This document shows, piece by piece, positions 8,376-16,375 of a DNA stretch of 20,895 nt. The notes beneath the pieces are model-generated. The model made no database searches. It was not told where the DNA came from and saw only the letters and a program-made list of their open reading frames with translations. The stretch's first letter is position 1, and each line of letters begins with the position of its first letter. Source of the stretch: an uncultured bacterium. GTDB lineage: Bacteria > Planctomycetota > Uabimicrobiia > Uabimicrobiales > JABWCH01. The DNA lies in contig CALKWO010000048.1 of the NCBI GenBank assembly GCA_938003875.1, positions 1 through 20,895 on the forward strand, in the 5' to 3' direction. The translations under genes were made by a program, and so were the position numbers.

Positions 8376-10184
8376 TTGCTGAAGGATGCACTTTTAGGAA
8401 TTTTTTTTGAGCCATTTATTTTTGAGGCATTGCCTGCATTGAACTATTCTGCACAGTCCGTTTATCTAAAGGAAGTAGAACGATCAGATATTTATCTTGG
8501 TCTTTTTGGAAAAGAATATGGTAGAGAAGATAGTGAAGGGATTTCAGCAACAGAAAGAGAATTTGATCATGCAAGCTTTCATCATAAGACCAGGTTGGTG
8601 TATGTAAGCCAACATAAAAATATAGAACGACACCCTAAAGAAATAGCACTAATCAAAAAAGCAGAAAATGTGGTAGTCAGAAAATATTTTAACTCTATTT
8701 ACGAGCTGAAAACTTCGGTGTATATTTCTCTAGTGCGCTATTTAAAAGAACAAGAATATATCAGAACAGGGCCGTTTGATGCATCTTCTAATGCTATGGC
8801 TACACTAGATGATTTGGATTTTGAGAAAATTTATGACTTTGTAGCTTGCGCCAAAGTTAAAAGAGGGTTTCCTCTACCTGCTGAAGCGGATGCGAAAACC
8901 GTTTTGATTCATTTAAACTTACTGGGAAATACGGATGTTTCCAATGCTGCTATCTTATTGTTTGGCAAGCGTCCACAACGCTTTTTTATCAGCTCAGAGG
9001 TTAAGTGTGTTCAATTTTATGGAAATGAAATTGTAAAACCAATTCCTTCTTATCAGGTTTATAAAGGAAATGTATTTCAACTAGTCAATCAAGCTGTTGA
9101 TTTTGTTATGTCTAAAATTGATGTATCAGTAGGGACTCGTGATCGAAGTGCTCAGGTACCTATTGAACCTGAAATTCCTGTTGCAGCAGTTACGGAAGCA
9201 ATTGTTAATGCCGTGGCACATCGAGATTACACAAGTAATGCTAGCATTCAAGTAATGCTTTTCAAAAATCGTCTTGAAATATGGAACCCAGGTACTCTAC
9301 CTTTTGGCCTAAGTACAGCAAAATTACGTGAACCACATCCTTCTATCCCAAACAATCCTTTGCTGGCAGAACCAATGTATTTGGCTGGTTACATAGAGCG
9401 TATAGGAACAGGCACACGCGATATTATTCATTTATGTAAAAAAGCTGGATTGCAAGAGCCCGAATTTATTCAAGAGGAAATTTTTAAAACAATTATATGG
9501 CGCAAGAAAGTTAGCGATTATGATAGCGAAAATATTACCTTAGAAGAACTTTACCATCAAAGTAGTGCAGAAATCAAAAATCTTCTAATAGTCATAGAAG
9601 GAGAAATGACCAGACAAGATATACAAAGAAAGCTTGAACTCAAACATGAGGGAAATTTTAGGGTTAACTATCTACTTCCTGGTTTGCAATTGGGATTAAT
9701 AGAAATGACAATTCCTGAGAAACCTAAAAGTTGTAAGCAAAAATATCGCTTAACTTCCAATGGCTTGGCATTGAAGTTAAAAAAGGCAATCTGGGATACT
9801 ACAGTAGAAGTACCGCAGAAGTACAGTAGAAGTACAGTAGAAGTTCAACATCCATTATTCTCTAAGGATAAAAAAATTACAGATGATAAATTTCCTATAG
9901 AAGTACAGAATAAGCACCGCAGAAGTACCGAACAAGTACCAGATAACTACCATAGAAGTAGCATAGAAATGAAAAATTTTTTATTGTCTATAGAAGGAGA
10001 AATGACCCGACAAGATATACAAAGAAAGCTTGGGCTCAAAAATGGAGGAAGTTTCAGGATTAACTATTTGGTTCCTGCGTTACAATCGGGATTAATAGAA
10101 ATGACAATCCCTGAGAAACCTACAAGCTATAAACAAAAATATCGTTTAACTTCAAAAGGGTTGGAATTAAAAAAAACAATCTAA
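8376..10184 (+). CDS. DUF4062 / GHKL ATPase / winged-helix protein, N-terminus truncated
   Basis: This is the open part (602 residues from TTG) of a gene whose natural start is 8301. Residues 1-130 continue a DUF4062 domain (YLKEVERSDIYLGLFGKEYG, 30-49). Residues about 145-380 resemble the RecG-like/AlbA-associated HATPase_c_4 region: AVTEAIVNAVAHRDY (271-285) is the N-box, EIWNPGTLPFGLS (301-313) and ERIGTGTRDI (341-350) are the nucleotide-binding loops. Two near-copies of a winged-helix unit follow (about 397-466 and 529-598, each with GEMTRQDIQRKL), joined by a linker of degenerate EVPQKYSRST-like repeats. TTG at 8376 has no Shine-Dalgarno at a useful distance; the first ATG in frame, at 8796, would drop the DUF4062 domain. 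The gene is probably a regulator or defence-type ATPase, now impaired or expressed only in part. It is more AT-rich than the flanking kinases. Confidence 0.8.
   Translation: MLKDALLGIFFEPFIFEALPALNYSAQSVYLKEVERSDIYLGLFGKEYGREDSEGISATEREFDHASFHHKTRLVYVSQHKNIERHPKEIALIKKAENVVVRKYFNSIYELKTSVYISLVRYLKEQEYIRTGPFDASSNAMATLDDLDFEKIYDFVACAKVKRGFPLPAEADAKTVLIHLNLLGNTDVSNAAILLFGKRPQRFFISSEVKCVQFYGNEIVKPIPSYQVYKGNVFQLVNQAVDFVMSKIDVSVGTRDRSAQVPIEPEIPVAAVTEAIVNAVAHRDYTSNASIQVMLFKNRLEIWNPGTLPFGLSTAKLREPHPSIPNNPLLAEPMYLAGYIERIGTGTRDIIHLCKKAGLQEPEFIQEEIFKTIIWRKKVSDYDSENITLEELYHQSSAEIKNLLIVIEGEMTRQDIQRKLELKHEGNFRVNYLLPGLQLGLIEMTIPEKPKSCKQKYRLTSNGLALKLKKAIWDTTVEVPQKYSRSTVEVQHPLFSKDKKITDDKFPIEVQNKHRRSTEQVPDNYHRSSIEMKNFLLSIEGEMTRQDIQRKLGLKNGGSFRINYLVPALQSGLIEMTIPEKPTSYKQKYRLTSKGLELKKTI
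9555..10175 (+). repeat. Duplicated winged-helix module in the ATPase gene
   Basis: About 210 bases encoding SSAEIKNLL...RLTSNGL (from about 9564) recur at about 9960-10170 with high DNA identity, for example around GGAGAAATGAC-CAGACAAGATATACAAAGAAAGCTTG. The intervening linker carries short repeats built on GAAGTAC/AGAAGTAC. This is a recent internal tandem duplication. Confidence 0.8.
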
Positions 10185-10338
10185 CTAACTAAGTCACTGT
10201 AAAAAAATAACGGATACATCTTGCTTGATCTTTTGGGCGATAGCTTCATTGCAGCCTCGATCACAGAACACTTTGGCTATGCTCCTTCGGCAAGTCCGTA
10301 TGTTTTTAAATAATATCGTTATATAAAAGAGGAATCCC

Positions 10339-12228
10339 ATGTCCAAGGATAAAATTTTGGAAATACGAGGGGAAGAGGTTTGTGGGGAAATGATACTGGA
10401 TAAAGACCAGGAGAATTTCCTCCCTTTTTTGCATTGTGATGTAGAATGGCATGCCCAAAGGCAGGCTTACGTTGTGAGAATGGACGAAGAGGGGAAGGAG
10501 AGGTTCTTGCATGGTCGTAAGGTAAGCCTGAACCAGCAGAACATCCTTTTGCCTGATAAGGAATATTTTTTTCCTTCTGGGGCTTTTTTGGCAAAAGCAG
10601 GAGAGGAAGACAGCAAGAATCGTCAGTGGTTTTTGAGTACGGCGGAGAGGCGGTATCTTGTGCTTAAGCGTATGGTGGATACCGAGGTTCGGAAGGTATG
10701 GCTTTGTGTGGATACCTGGGCGAAGAACAATCTGGTGATCCTGAAGCTCAAGGGAATGCAGAGCGAGCAACTGGAAAGGTTTCAAAGGTCTGGCATACTT
10801 TTGAGCAGAGTTCTGTCTTATTATTTGCCTCAATTGCGGGATGTGGGGAAAACCAGAATCGGGCGGGAAGAGTATGTGTACCAATGCACGGAATACTTCC
10901 CTGGCAAAACATTGAAAGAGAAGCTGCCTTTGTCTGTGCCAGAAGCGATTGCTGTTTTTACCCAGGTAGCGCGGGCTATAGAAGATATGCATAAGGCAGG
11001 TCTATGGCATAGAAATCTGAAGCCAGAGCATATTCTGGTGAACGAGTATGGGCAGGTCAGGCTGGTTGGGCTGTCGGTGATTGCCCGCGAAAAAAAGAAA
11101 GCGGTTGTAGAAAGCCAAAAGGATATCACTTTTTCGGGAACTGTGGATGAATCCGAGTATAGTGACATGACTCTTTTGAATGAGTCTGTGGGAGACCATC
11201 GCTATGTGCCTTTTAGTATCAGCGAACCGCAGATGAAAGACCTTTGCTCTGTGGTCTTCTTGTTTTTGTATAGCCTCCAGACAGACGAAAAAAAGATGTC
11301 GAAGGTATGCCAGTTGTTGCAAAGACCAGGAAATTTGCTTCAGGAATTGCCGTCGTATTTGCCCAAAGATATGCCAGAGCGAATCAAGGGATTGATCCAG
11401 GATGCTTTGCTGGCTGTGGTGCAAAAGCAAACGCTTTCTATGAGAGAGGTAGTCAAAATTCTGGAAGAAGCCCAGGGATATGTTGCTCATAGTATTACCA
11501 GACAAGACCAATATCCCATGCCTCTGGAATCCCAGATTGCCATGCCAGGAGCAGAGGTTGCCGTATGGTATGAACCTATGGAAGAAGTAGGCGGAGATTT
11601 TTATAATTGGGTGCCTCTTAGCAAAGACCAGTATGGAATTCTGGTGGGAGATATGATGGGGCATGGGCTAAAGGCTTGTTTCTATGCTCAAAGCGTTTAT
11701 CCTATTGTATCTCTTCTGTCAGGCCAAAGGTTGCAGCCTTCGGAAATTCTCGAAAAGATGGATATGGTTCTGAGCAGGGGAAATAAAATCCAGGAAGCCT
11801 ATTTTGCTACAGCTTGCTATGGAATCCTGTGTCTGGACAGAAGAAATCTGTATTTTCATTATGCAATCGCAGGACATCCTGCTCCTGTTTTGTACAGGAA
11901 TGGAGAGGTGTCTTATATAAGGCATGAAAATAGCATCTCTTCTGGTACGAAATTGGGCTTGGGAAGCAAATATTTCTGGGCTGCGGAAAATTTTATCCGC
12001 TTGCAGGCAGGCGATATTCTTCTTTTTTACAGCGATGGCATTCTGGAAGTGAAAAATAAAGAAAACGATCTATACCAGGACTATTTTCTGGAAAAAATTG
12101 CTGCTTTTGCTCAAAAAGACCCTGCGCCAGGAAAACTCATAGATGCGCTGAAACAAGACCTAAAAAACTTTGCTTCTGGTGAACCCTGGCAGGACGACAT
12201 CACTGCCATAGCGATTGCGATCCAGTAA
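10339..12228 (+). CDS. Pseudokinase fused to PPM/SpoIIE-type phosphatase
   Basis: The product has 629 residues and no membrane segment. An N-terminal part of unknown fold (1-100) leads into a kinase-like domain (about 104-380). The catalytic loop reads HRNLKPEHIL (224-233), with Asn226 in place of the catalytic Asp. The DFG motif is missing (RLVGLS, 241-246) and no glycine loop is visible, so it should not phosphorylate. The C-terminal domain (about 395-629) is a PPM/PP2C phosphatase of the SpoIIE/RsbU type, with GGDFYNW (418-424), VGDMMGHG (436-443), AGHPAPVL (511-518), YSDGILE (564-570) and QDDITA (618-623); the metal-binding aspartates D420, D438, D566 and D619/D620 are kept. It should dephosphorylate phospho-Ser/Thr. 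The pseudokinase probably senses or scaffolds. GAGGA at 10329-10333 supports the start. It fills the place PppA has in T6SS phospho-switches, by inference. Confidence 0.9.
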   Translation: MSKDKILEIRGEEVCGEMILDKDQENFLPFLHCDVEWHAQRQAYVVRMDEEGKERFLHGRKVSLNQQNILLPDKEYFFPSGAFLAKAGEEDSKNRQWFLSTAERRYLVLKRMVDTEVRKVWLCVDTWAKNNLVILKLKGMQSEQLERFQRSGILLSRVLSYYLPQLRDVGKTRIGREEYVYQCTEYFPGKTLKEKLPLSVPEAIAVFTQVARAIEDMHKAGLWHRNLKPEHILVNEYGQVRLVGLSVIAREKKKAVVESQKDITFSGTVDESEYSDMTLLNESVGDHRYVPFSISEPQMKDLCSVVFLFLYSLQTDEKKMSKVCQLLQRPGNLLQELPSYLPKDMPERIKGLIQDALLAVVQKQTLSMREVVKILEEAQGYVAHSITRQDQYPMPLESQIAMPGAEVAVWYEPMEEVGGDFYNWVPLSKDQYGILVGDMMGHGLKACFYAQSVYPIVSLLSGQRLQPSEILEKMDMVLSRGNKIQEAYFATACYGILCLDRRNLYFHYAIAGHPAPVLYRNGEVSYIRHENSISSGTKLGLGSKYFWAAENFIRLQAGDILLFYSDGILEVKNKENDLYQDYFLEKIAAFAQKDPAPGKLIDALKQDLKNFASGEPWQDDITAIAIAIQ

Positions 12229-12244
12229 CCTATAGGAGAAAAAT

Positions 12245-12997
12245 ATGTTTGGCCAACGACCTAAATTTGCCTGGATTACCAGCAATATCTATCGTGAGGT
12301 GATTGCCTCGGATTATGAAGAAATGGAACTTTGCTTTAGCAGCAAAGCCTATAAGGCCTGTCACATTATGTCAGGTAGCATCATGGAGGCAGCACTTGGC
12401 TATGGGCTAAAAAGGCTCAGAGTCAATTTCTCCCCTGAATCCACCTTGAGCGAATTTCTGGAGCTAAGCAAAAAGCATAAGCTTCTACCACAAAGCGAAG
12501 CGCACTATGGGCAAGCACTACGCTACTATCGCAATTTGATTCATCCTCATAAATATATGGAGGAAAAGCGAGATATTTCAAAGGAATCTGCTGCTATGGT
12601 ACGAGAAACCTGCCAATATATGCTTCAGGAATTAGAAAAATGCCTGGCTAACTATCTTCCTCTGGGATATGAAATTTATCTGGGGCAGGAAAGAGGTAAA
12701 AGCGTCTCTTTATATCAGATACCTTTTACCTTAGGTCGGGGCGCAGAAAACCATTGTGTTATTGCTGATGACCGAATCAGCACAAACCATGCACGAATTC
12801 TCTGGATTAAGGAAAAATTCTATCTGGAGGATTGCCAGAGCAAAAATGGTACTTATATAAACAGCGATAAGGGAGAATGCCGCATCAAGCCTGGTGCCAG
12901 GGTAGAACTGCTTTGTGGAACGAAGTTTCGCTTGGGAAAGCAGGAGGATTTGCCTTATTTCACATTTTTGATTTCAGGAGAGACTATAGGTATGTAG
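12245..12997 (+). CDS. Helical-domain plus FHA protein
   Basis: This 250-residue cytoplasmic protein starts 16 bases after the phosphatase gene with AGGAGA at 12234-12239, so the two are surely co-transcribed. Residues about 10-135 look all-helical and include YYRNLIHPHK (94-103), a pattern seen in HEPN/DUF4145-like domains that often bind or cut RNA or serve as adaptors; the R-x3-H spacing is shorter than the classical catalytic R-x4-6-H. Residues about 155-235 form an FHA domain with LGRG (163-166), STNHARI (179-185) and SKNGTYI (199-205), all the residues needed to bind phosphothreonine. It is a likely substrate reader or target for the neighbouring phosphatase and kinases, comparable in role to Fha of T6SS. 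The N-terminal family is uncertain. Confidence 0.85.
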   Translation: MFGQRPKFAWITSNIYREVIASDYEEMELCFSSKAYKACHIMSGSIMEAALGYGLKRLRVNFSPESTLSEFLELSKKHKLLPQSEAHYGQALRYYRNLIHPHKYMEEKRDISKESAAMVRETCQYMLQELEKCLANYLPLGYEIYLGQERGKSVSLYQIPFTLGRGAENHCVIADDRISTNHARILWIKEKFYLEDCQSKNGTYINSDKGECRIKPGARVELLCGTKFRLGKQEDLPYFTFLISGETIGM

Positions 12998-13028
12998 TAT
13001 ATGGCTTTAAAAAAAAGGAAAAATCGAA

Positions 13029-14135
13029 ATGAGACAAGTTTTTATAATGGCGATATTGTTCTTAATGTGCTGGACAAAGCTGGATGCGGATGAATGGAAT
13101 TATTCGATTCAGACAATACCCCAGTATGATGCCTTGTTCACAAAAGAAAAAGGCTGGACAGGCGCAGATGGTGCGTACTCTATTGCATTAAGCGATACGA
13201 AAACTTTATGGCTGTACAGCGATAGTTTTATTGGCAGTATCTTTGAAGGCCGCCATAAAGATGCCACTATGGTAAATAACACGATTGGGATTCAGTTGGG
13301 AAAGGATATTTCAACAGATTGTGTAAAATTTTTCTGGCAGACTGCAAAAGATGGAAAAGAGGCTTCTTTTATCACGCCTTCCGATAATGTTGGATGGTTC
13401 TGGCTCTTTCATGGTATTCTGGCAAATGAAAAGCTGTATCTATTTCTCCTGCAAACCATTAAAACCGATGATAAATCTGTTTTTGGGTTTCAACAGATAG
13501 GCACTGTTTTAGGAGAAGTGGATAACCCACAAGACGATCCTATGACCTGGAGAATCCATCAATACAAAGTCCCATTCGGTCGCTACACCAATAAAGGCAA
13601 TACATTTTTTGGCTCGTTTCTCATAAAAGACGAAGGTTATATATATATCTATGGTGCCAAAGAAGACTGGATAATAGGAACACGAGGCATGATAGTCGCC
13701 AGCGTACAGGAAAATGAGATTAAGGACTTTAGCAAATGGCGATTTTTTGGTAATGGGCAATGGAAGAGCGACTTGAATGAAGCGACAGAACTTTTTTATG
13801 GCCTGGCATCAGAGTACTCGATTAGTTTTCAACCCATGTTACAAAAATATGTGGCGATTTATACTGAAAACGGGATGTCTCGAAATATCATGATGAGATT
13901 TTCCAATACACCAGTTGGCCCATGGAGCGAGCCTGAAAAAATTTATGAATGCCCTGATGAGAAATGGCATAACACCTATTTTTGCTATGCAGCTAAAGCT
14001 CATCCAGAGCTTTCTGAACCTGATGATATAGTTATCACTTATGTCTGCAACTCGACTGATTTCTGGCAAATGGCCAGCGATGCTCGCATCTACCGTCCCA
14101 AATTTTTAAGGCTAAAATTTCAAAAAAGCAAATAA
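13029..14135 (+). CDS. Secreted beta-propeller-like protein (DUF4185/DUF5005-like)
   Basis: The product has 368 residues and a clear Sec signal peptide: a short basic start, a hydrophobic core FIMAILFLMCW (5-15) and a likely cut after LDA (residue 20). The mature part has recurring hydrophobic strands and motifs such as GWTGADGAYSI (42-52), TLWLYSDSFIG (59-69), MVNNTIGI (81-88), and near the end GPWSEPEKIYECP. These fit the five-bladed propeller families related to GH43/DUF4185/DUF5005, which include glycan-active or carbohydrate-binding proteins. No catalytic assignment can be made. AAGGA at 13015-13019 supports the start, and the gap to the FHA gene is 31 bases, so it may be the last gene of that operon. 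Its export is at odds with the cytoplasmic signalling genes before it. Confidence 0.75.
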   Translation: MRQVFIMAILFLMCWTKLDADEWNYSIQTIPQYDALFTKEKGWTGADGAYSIALSDTKTLWLYSDSFIGSIFEGRHKDATMVNNTIGIQLGKDISTDCVKFFWQTAKDGKEASFITPSDNVGWFWLFHGILANEKLYLFLLQTIKTDDKSVFGFQQIGTVLGEVDNPQDDPMTWRIHQYKVPFGRYTNKGNTFFGSFLIKDEGYIYIYGAKEDWIIGTRGMIVASVQENEIKDFSKWRFFGNGQWKSDLNEATELFYGLASEYSISFQPMLQKYVAIYTENGMSRNIMMRFSNTPVGPWSEPEKIYECPDEKWHNTYFCYAAKAHPELSEPDDIVITYVCNSTDFWQMASDARIYRPKFLRLKFQKSK

Positions 14136-14563
14136 GGAATGGATACAAATGGCATTTTACTTGCATGAAAGGCATAAATATACTATAAATAGATATAAAT
14201 TTTTTAAATTACCACAGATACACAGAGGACACAACGCAGCAAAGCTGCAAACAAAAAAGAATCACTTATTCCGCAGCTTGTAAGCGAACTTTTTCGATTT
14301 TTAAAGAGAACCACAGATAAACAAGATAAACACTATAAAACCAATGCCTTCCAAGCACAAAAATTCGTCTATAGTGTACATAAATTTTTGCTTGCAAAAA
14401 AATTATATAGTGATAATATTATTAATATTAGGATAATTTGTTTAAGTTTACTACTATGTGATATTTTTTAATAATATCATTGTAGTTTTGCTTTTTTGAA
14501 ATGGCTTTTCCCTGATTTTAAATTTAACTAAAAGACTTTTTAGTTTTTAATGGATACTTAACC
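14136..14563. other. AT-rich intergenic region with short repeats
   Basis: No coding frame is credible here. The ten-mer ACCACAGATA occurs at 14211 and 14310. GCAGC-AAA-GCTGC at 14236-14248 is a perfect five-pair hairpin, and GCAGCTT near 14273 offers another partner for its right arm. The last 200 bases before the T6SS genes are very AT-rich and hold promoter-like hexamers (TTGCTT at 14388 and GATAAT at 14412, 18 apart), so the T6SS transcript may start here. There is no obvious Shine-Dalgarno before 14564. Confidence 0.5.
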
Positions 14564-15679
14564 ATGATACAGGAAATTTTTAAAAAAGCATTAGAGTCTC
14601 ATATTTTCAAAAATGAGACAATAAAAGAAAATTTTAAATCACTCCAAAATTGTGAATGGATACCACTCTTTTCATCAGAAATTACACCTTCACCAGAGGA
14701 TTTCAAAGAAGAACCTATACTTTCCCTTTTAGAAAAATTTTTGCTCACTAAAAAACTTTTTAAATCAGATTCTATAGGTTTATGGCAATCTCTGATACAA
14801 AAATCCGCCCAAAGCTCTTACCCATTTCTAAGCTTTAGTTTTTTGATTATTGCTGACAGGTTGTTTCAAAAAGTAAAAAAAGAAGCAGACTTCTATGTTT
14901 TAGAAGAAAGGCTCAAGGGAGGGAAAATACCGTATAGACACTTTATGGAAAATTTTATGCAATTGAAAGCAGATACTATAGAGTATTTTATTCCTTTGCG
15001 CAATTTTCTCCCTCTGAAAGAAACCAGCATCAGTCCTATATTGAAAAAATTTTCTGAAGATCTGTGTAGTGCATTGCCTCAAAATCTTTCACAGCCAGAG
15101 GCAATGCAGAATATCGTATCAGAAGAGGAAACAACAATATCTCAAAATACAGAAAATATAGAATCTTCTGGGAGAGTAATAGAAAAAGAAGATGTATATG
15201 AATTAGAAAAAATTAAAAGCCATTCTATTTTTGGTGCTTTTGTTCCACCATTGTCTCTTTTAGAGATTTGCAAGGCAGCTATAGGCAACAAGCAAGAGCA
15301 AATCTTAAAGTTGCTCTCTGAGAATATTGGATTTACCTCCTGGCGAGATCGCTTTGCCAAAAATATTGTGCTTTTATATTGGGCTTTACAAAATAATAAA
15401 GAAAAGGAAATCGTCTGGATTGCAAAGAGTCTTTGGGATACAGTATTTTCTTTAGGTGCTCGCAATAAAGCTGAAATAGATATGGACAAACCACAGGATA
15501 TAATCCTGGCATTATGGGAACCCCATTTATATTGTATTCTTGTTCATCTAACATTGCAAGCTTTCGATAAACTTGGAGAAAGTAAATTTAAATTCAATGT
15601 TGGACCAAACAGCATTCAAAATGTTGTAGAAAAATTGCGCAGCCATTCTTTTATACTTGGTGTATTTATTCAAGAATAA
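14564..15679 (+). CDS. Uncharacterised T6SS-locus protein, possible TssA-like
   Basis: I do not recognise this 371-residue protein from its sequence. It is rich in Leu, Phe, Lys and Glu and appears helical, with two blocks (about 1-175 and 220-371) joined by a polar linker (about 180-220) rich in Glu, Ser and Gln. There is no signal peptide, membrane segment or known catalytic motif. It directly precedes the sheath genes, 96 bases upstream of tssB. In many T6SS loci this place is taken by tssA, which also has two helical parts joined by a variable linker and nucleates sheath assembly. This resemblance is positional and architectural only. The ATG at 14564 has no clear Shine-Dalgarno. Other baseplate or accessory functions are equally possible. 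Confidence 0.7.
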   Translation: MIQEIFKKALESHIFKNETIKENFKSLQNCEWIPLFSSEITPSPEDFKEEPILSLLEKFLLTKKLFKSDSIGLWQSLIQKSAQSSYPFLSFSFLIIADRLFQKVKKEADFYVLEERLKGGKIPYRHFMENFMQLKADTIEYFIPLRNFLPLKETSISPILKKFSEDLCSALPQNLSQPEAMQNIVSEEETTISQNTENIESSGRVIEKEDVYELEKIKSHSIFGAFVPPLSLLEICKAAIGNKQEQILKLLSENIGFTSWRDRFAKNIVLLYWALQNNKEKEIVWIAKSLWDTVFSLGARNKAEIDMDKPQDIILALWEPHLYCILVHLTLQAFDKLGESKFKFNVGPNSIQNVVEKLRSHSFILGVFIQE

Positions 15680-15775
15680 AGCAGATGCTATTATTCAATA
15701 GTGTCGTTGTGCTTGATCGCTATGTATTTCCTCTTTCCTATACTAATTTGGGCATATTTTGAAAGGTAGAATATT

Positions 15776-16375
15776 GTGTCAACCTCTAAAAAATTAGACG
15801 CGGAAGAGCTTCCCTATTTTTCACTCTTACGAAAAATTCCTGTTAAGTGGGTAGAATGGGCAACAAAAGAAGTCCCAGTGTCTTATATTATTGGAAACTG
15901 TTCCAATAATCCTGAATCCTACAATACACATTTAGAACTCTTCCAAAAGCGAGATTTTTATAAAGCTTTGGATGAAACTCTAAAACCAGCACAAGAAGTA
16001 CAGCTCAATTATTCTAAAGCAGAAAATATTTCACCCAATCTCGATATAACAAGAAACGCTAAATTAGAATTTCATGGGCGAGATATTCTGTCCAGGGGAG
16101 GGGTGTATCAAACTCTTCTACAAGCTGACCCTCAATTTCAATATCTTCATGTTTTAAAACAATTCATGGAAGTCTTTAAAATTTTTGTGACGAGAAATTC
16201 CACGGAAATCCAAAAAATTCTACGCCAGAAGCAATATTCATGCCCCTGGGAAATTTTTCAAGACCTGATGAAAAATAGTGTTTTGAAACATGCTTTTTTT
16301 AGTGAGCTGGAAGCTAGACTAGGCAATGAAATCAAAGGTCTTTTATTAGAAAAATGGGAGCAAAAAAATGGCTGA
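15776..16375 (+). CDS. tssB: Probable T6SS sheath small subunit TssB (divergent)
   Basis: TssB (VipA) pairs with TssC to build the contractile sheath around the Hcp tube. This 199-residue protein shares the family's layout: a strand VPVSYIIGN (34-42) where TssB has its PFVVG-like strand, then LFQKRDFYKALDE (about 55-67), matching the KRKFV-ID-DNF region, a strand segment NAKLEFHGRDIL (about 96-107) like the L-F-...-DF motif, and a helical C-terminus. The usual PRV-I-YDVE start is absent, and it is longer than typical TssB (about 165). It starts with GTG, preceded by AAAGG at 15762-15766. Its last 8 bases overlap tssC, so the pair is translationally coupled, as expected for subunits needed in equal number. 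The call rests largely on position before tssC. Confidence 0.6.
   Translation: MSTSKKLDAEELPYFSLLRKIPVKWVEWATKEVPVSYIIGNCSNNPESYNTHLELFQKRDFYKALDETLKPAQEVQLNYSKAENISPNLDITRNAKLEFHGRDILSRGGVYQTLLQADPQFQYLHVLKQFMEVFKIFVTRNSTEIQKILRQKQYSCPWEIFQDLMKNSVLKHAFFSELEARLGNEIKGLLLEKWEQKNG

Noticed and set aside
10306..10992. 228-codon open frame on the minus strand
   Set aside because: It lies wholly opposite the phosphatase gene, which has clear motifs on the plus strand. Its translation has no recognisable motif and biased composition. It is a shadow.
11002..11664. 220-codon open frame on the minus strand
   Set aside because: It is antisense to the pseudokinase and phosphatase motifs and has no ribosome site or motifs of its own.
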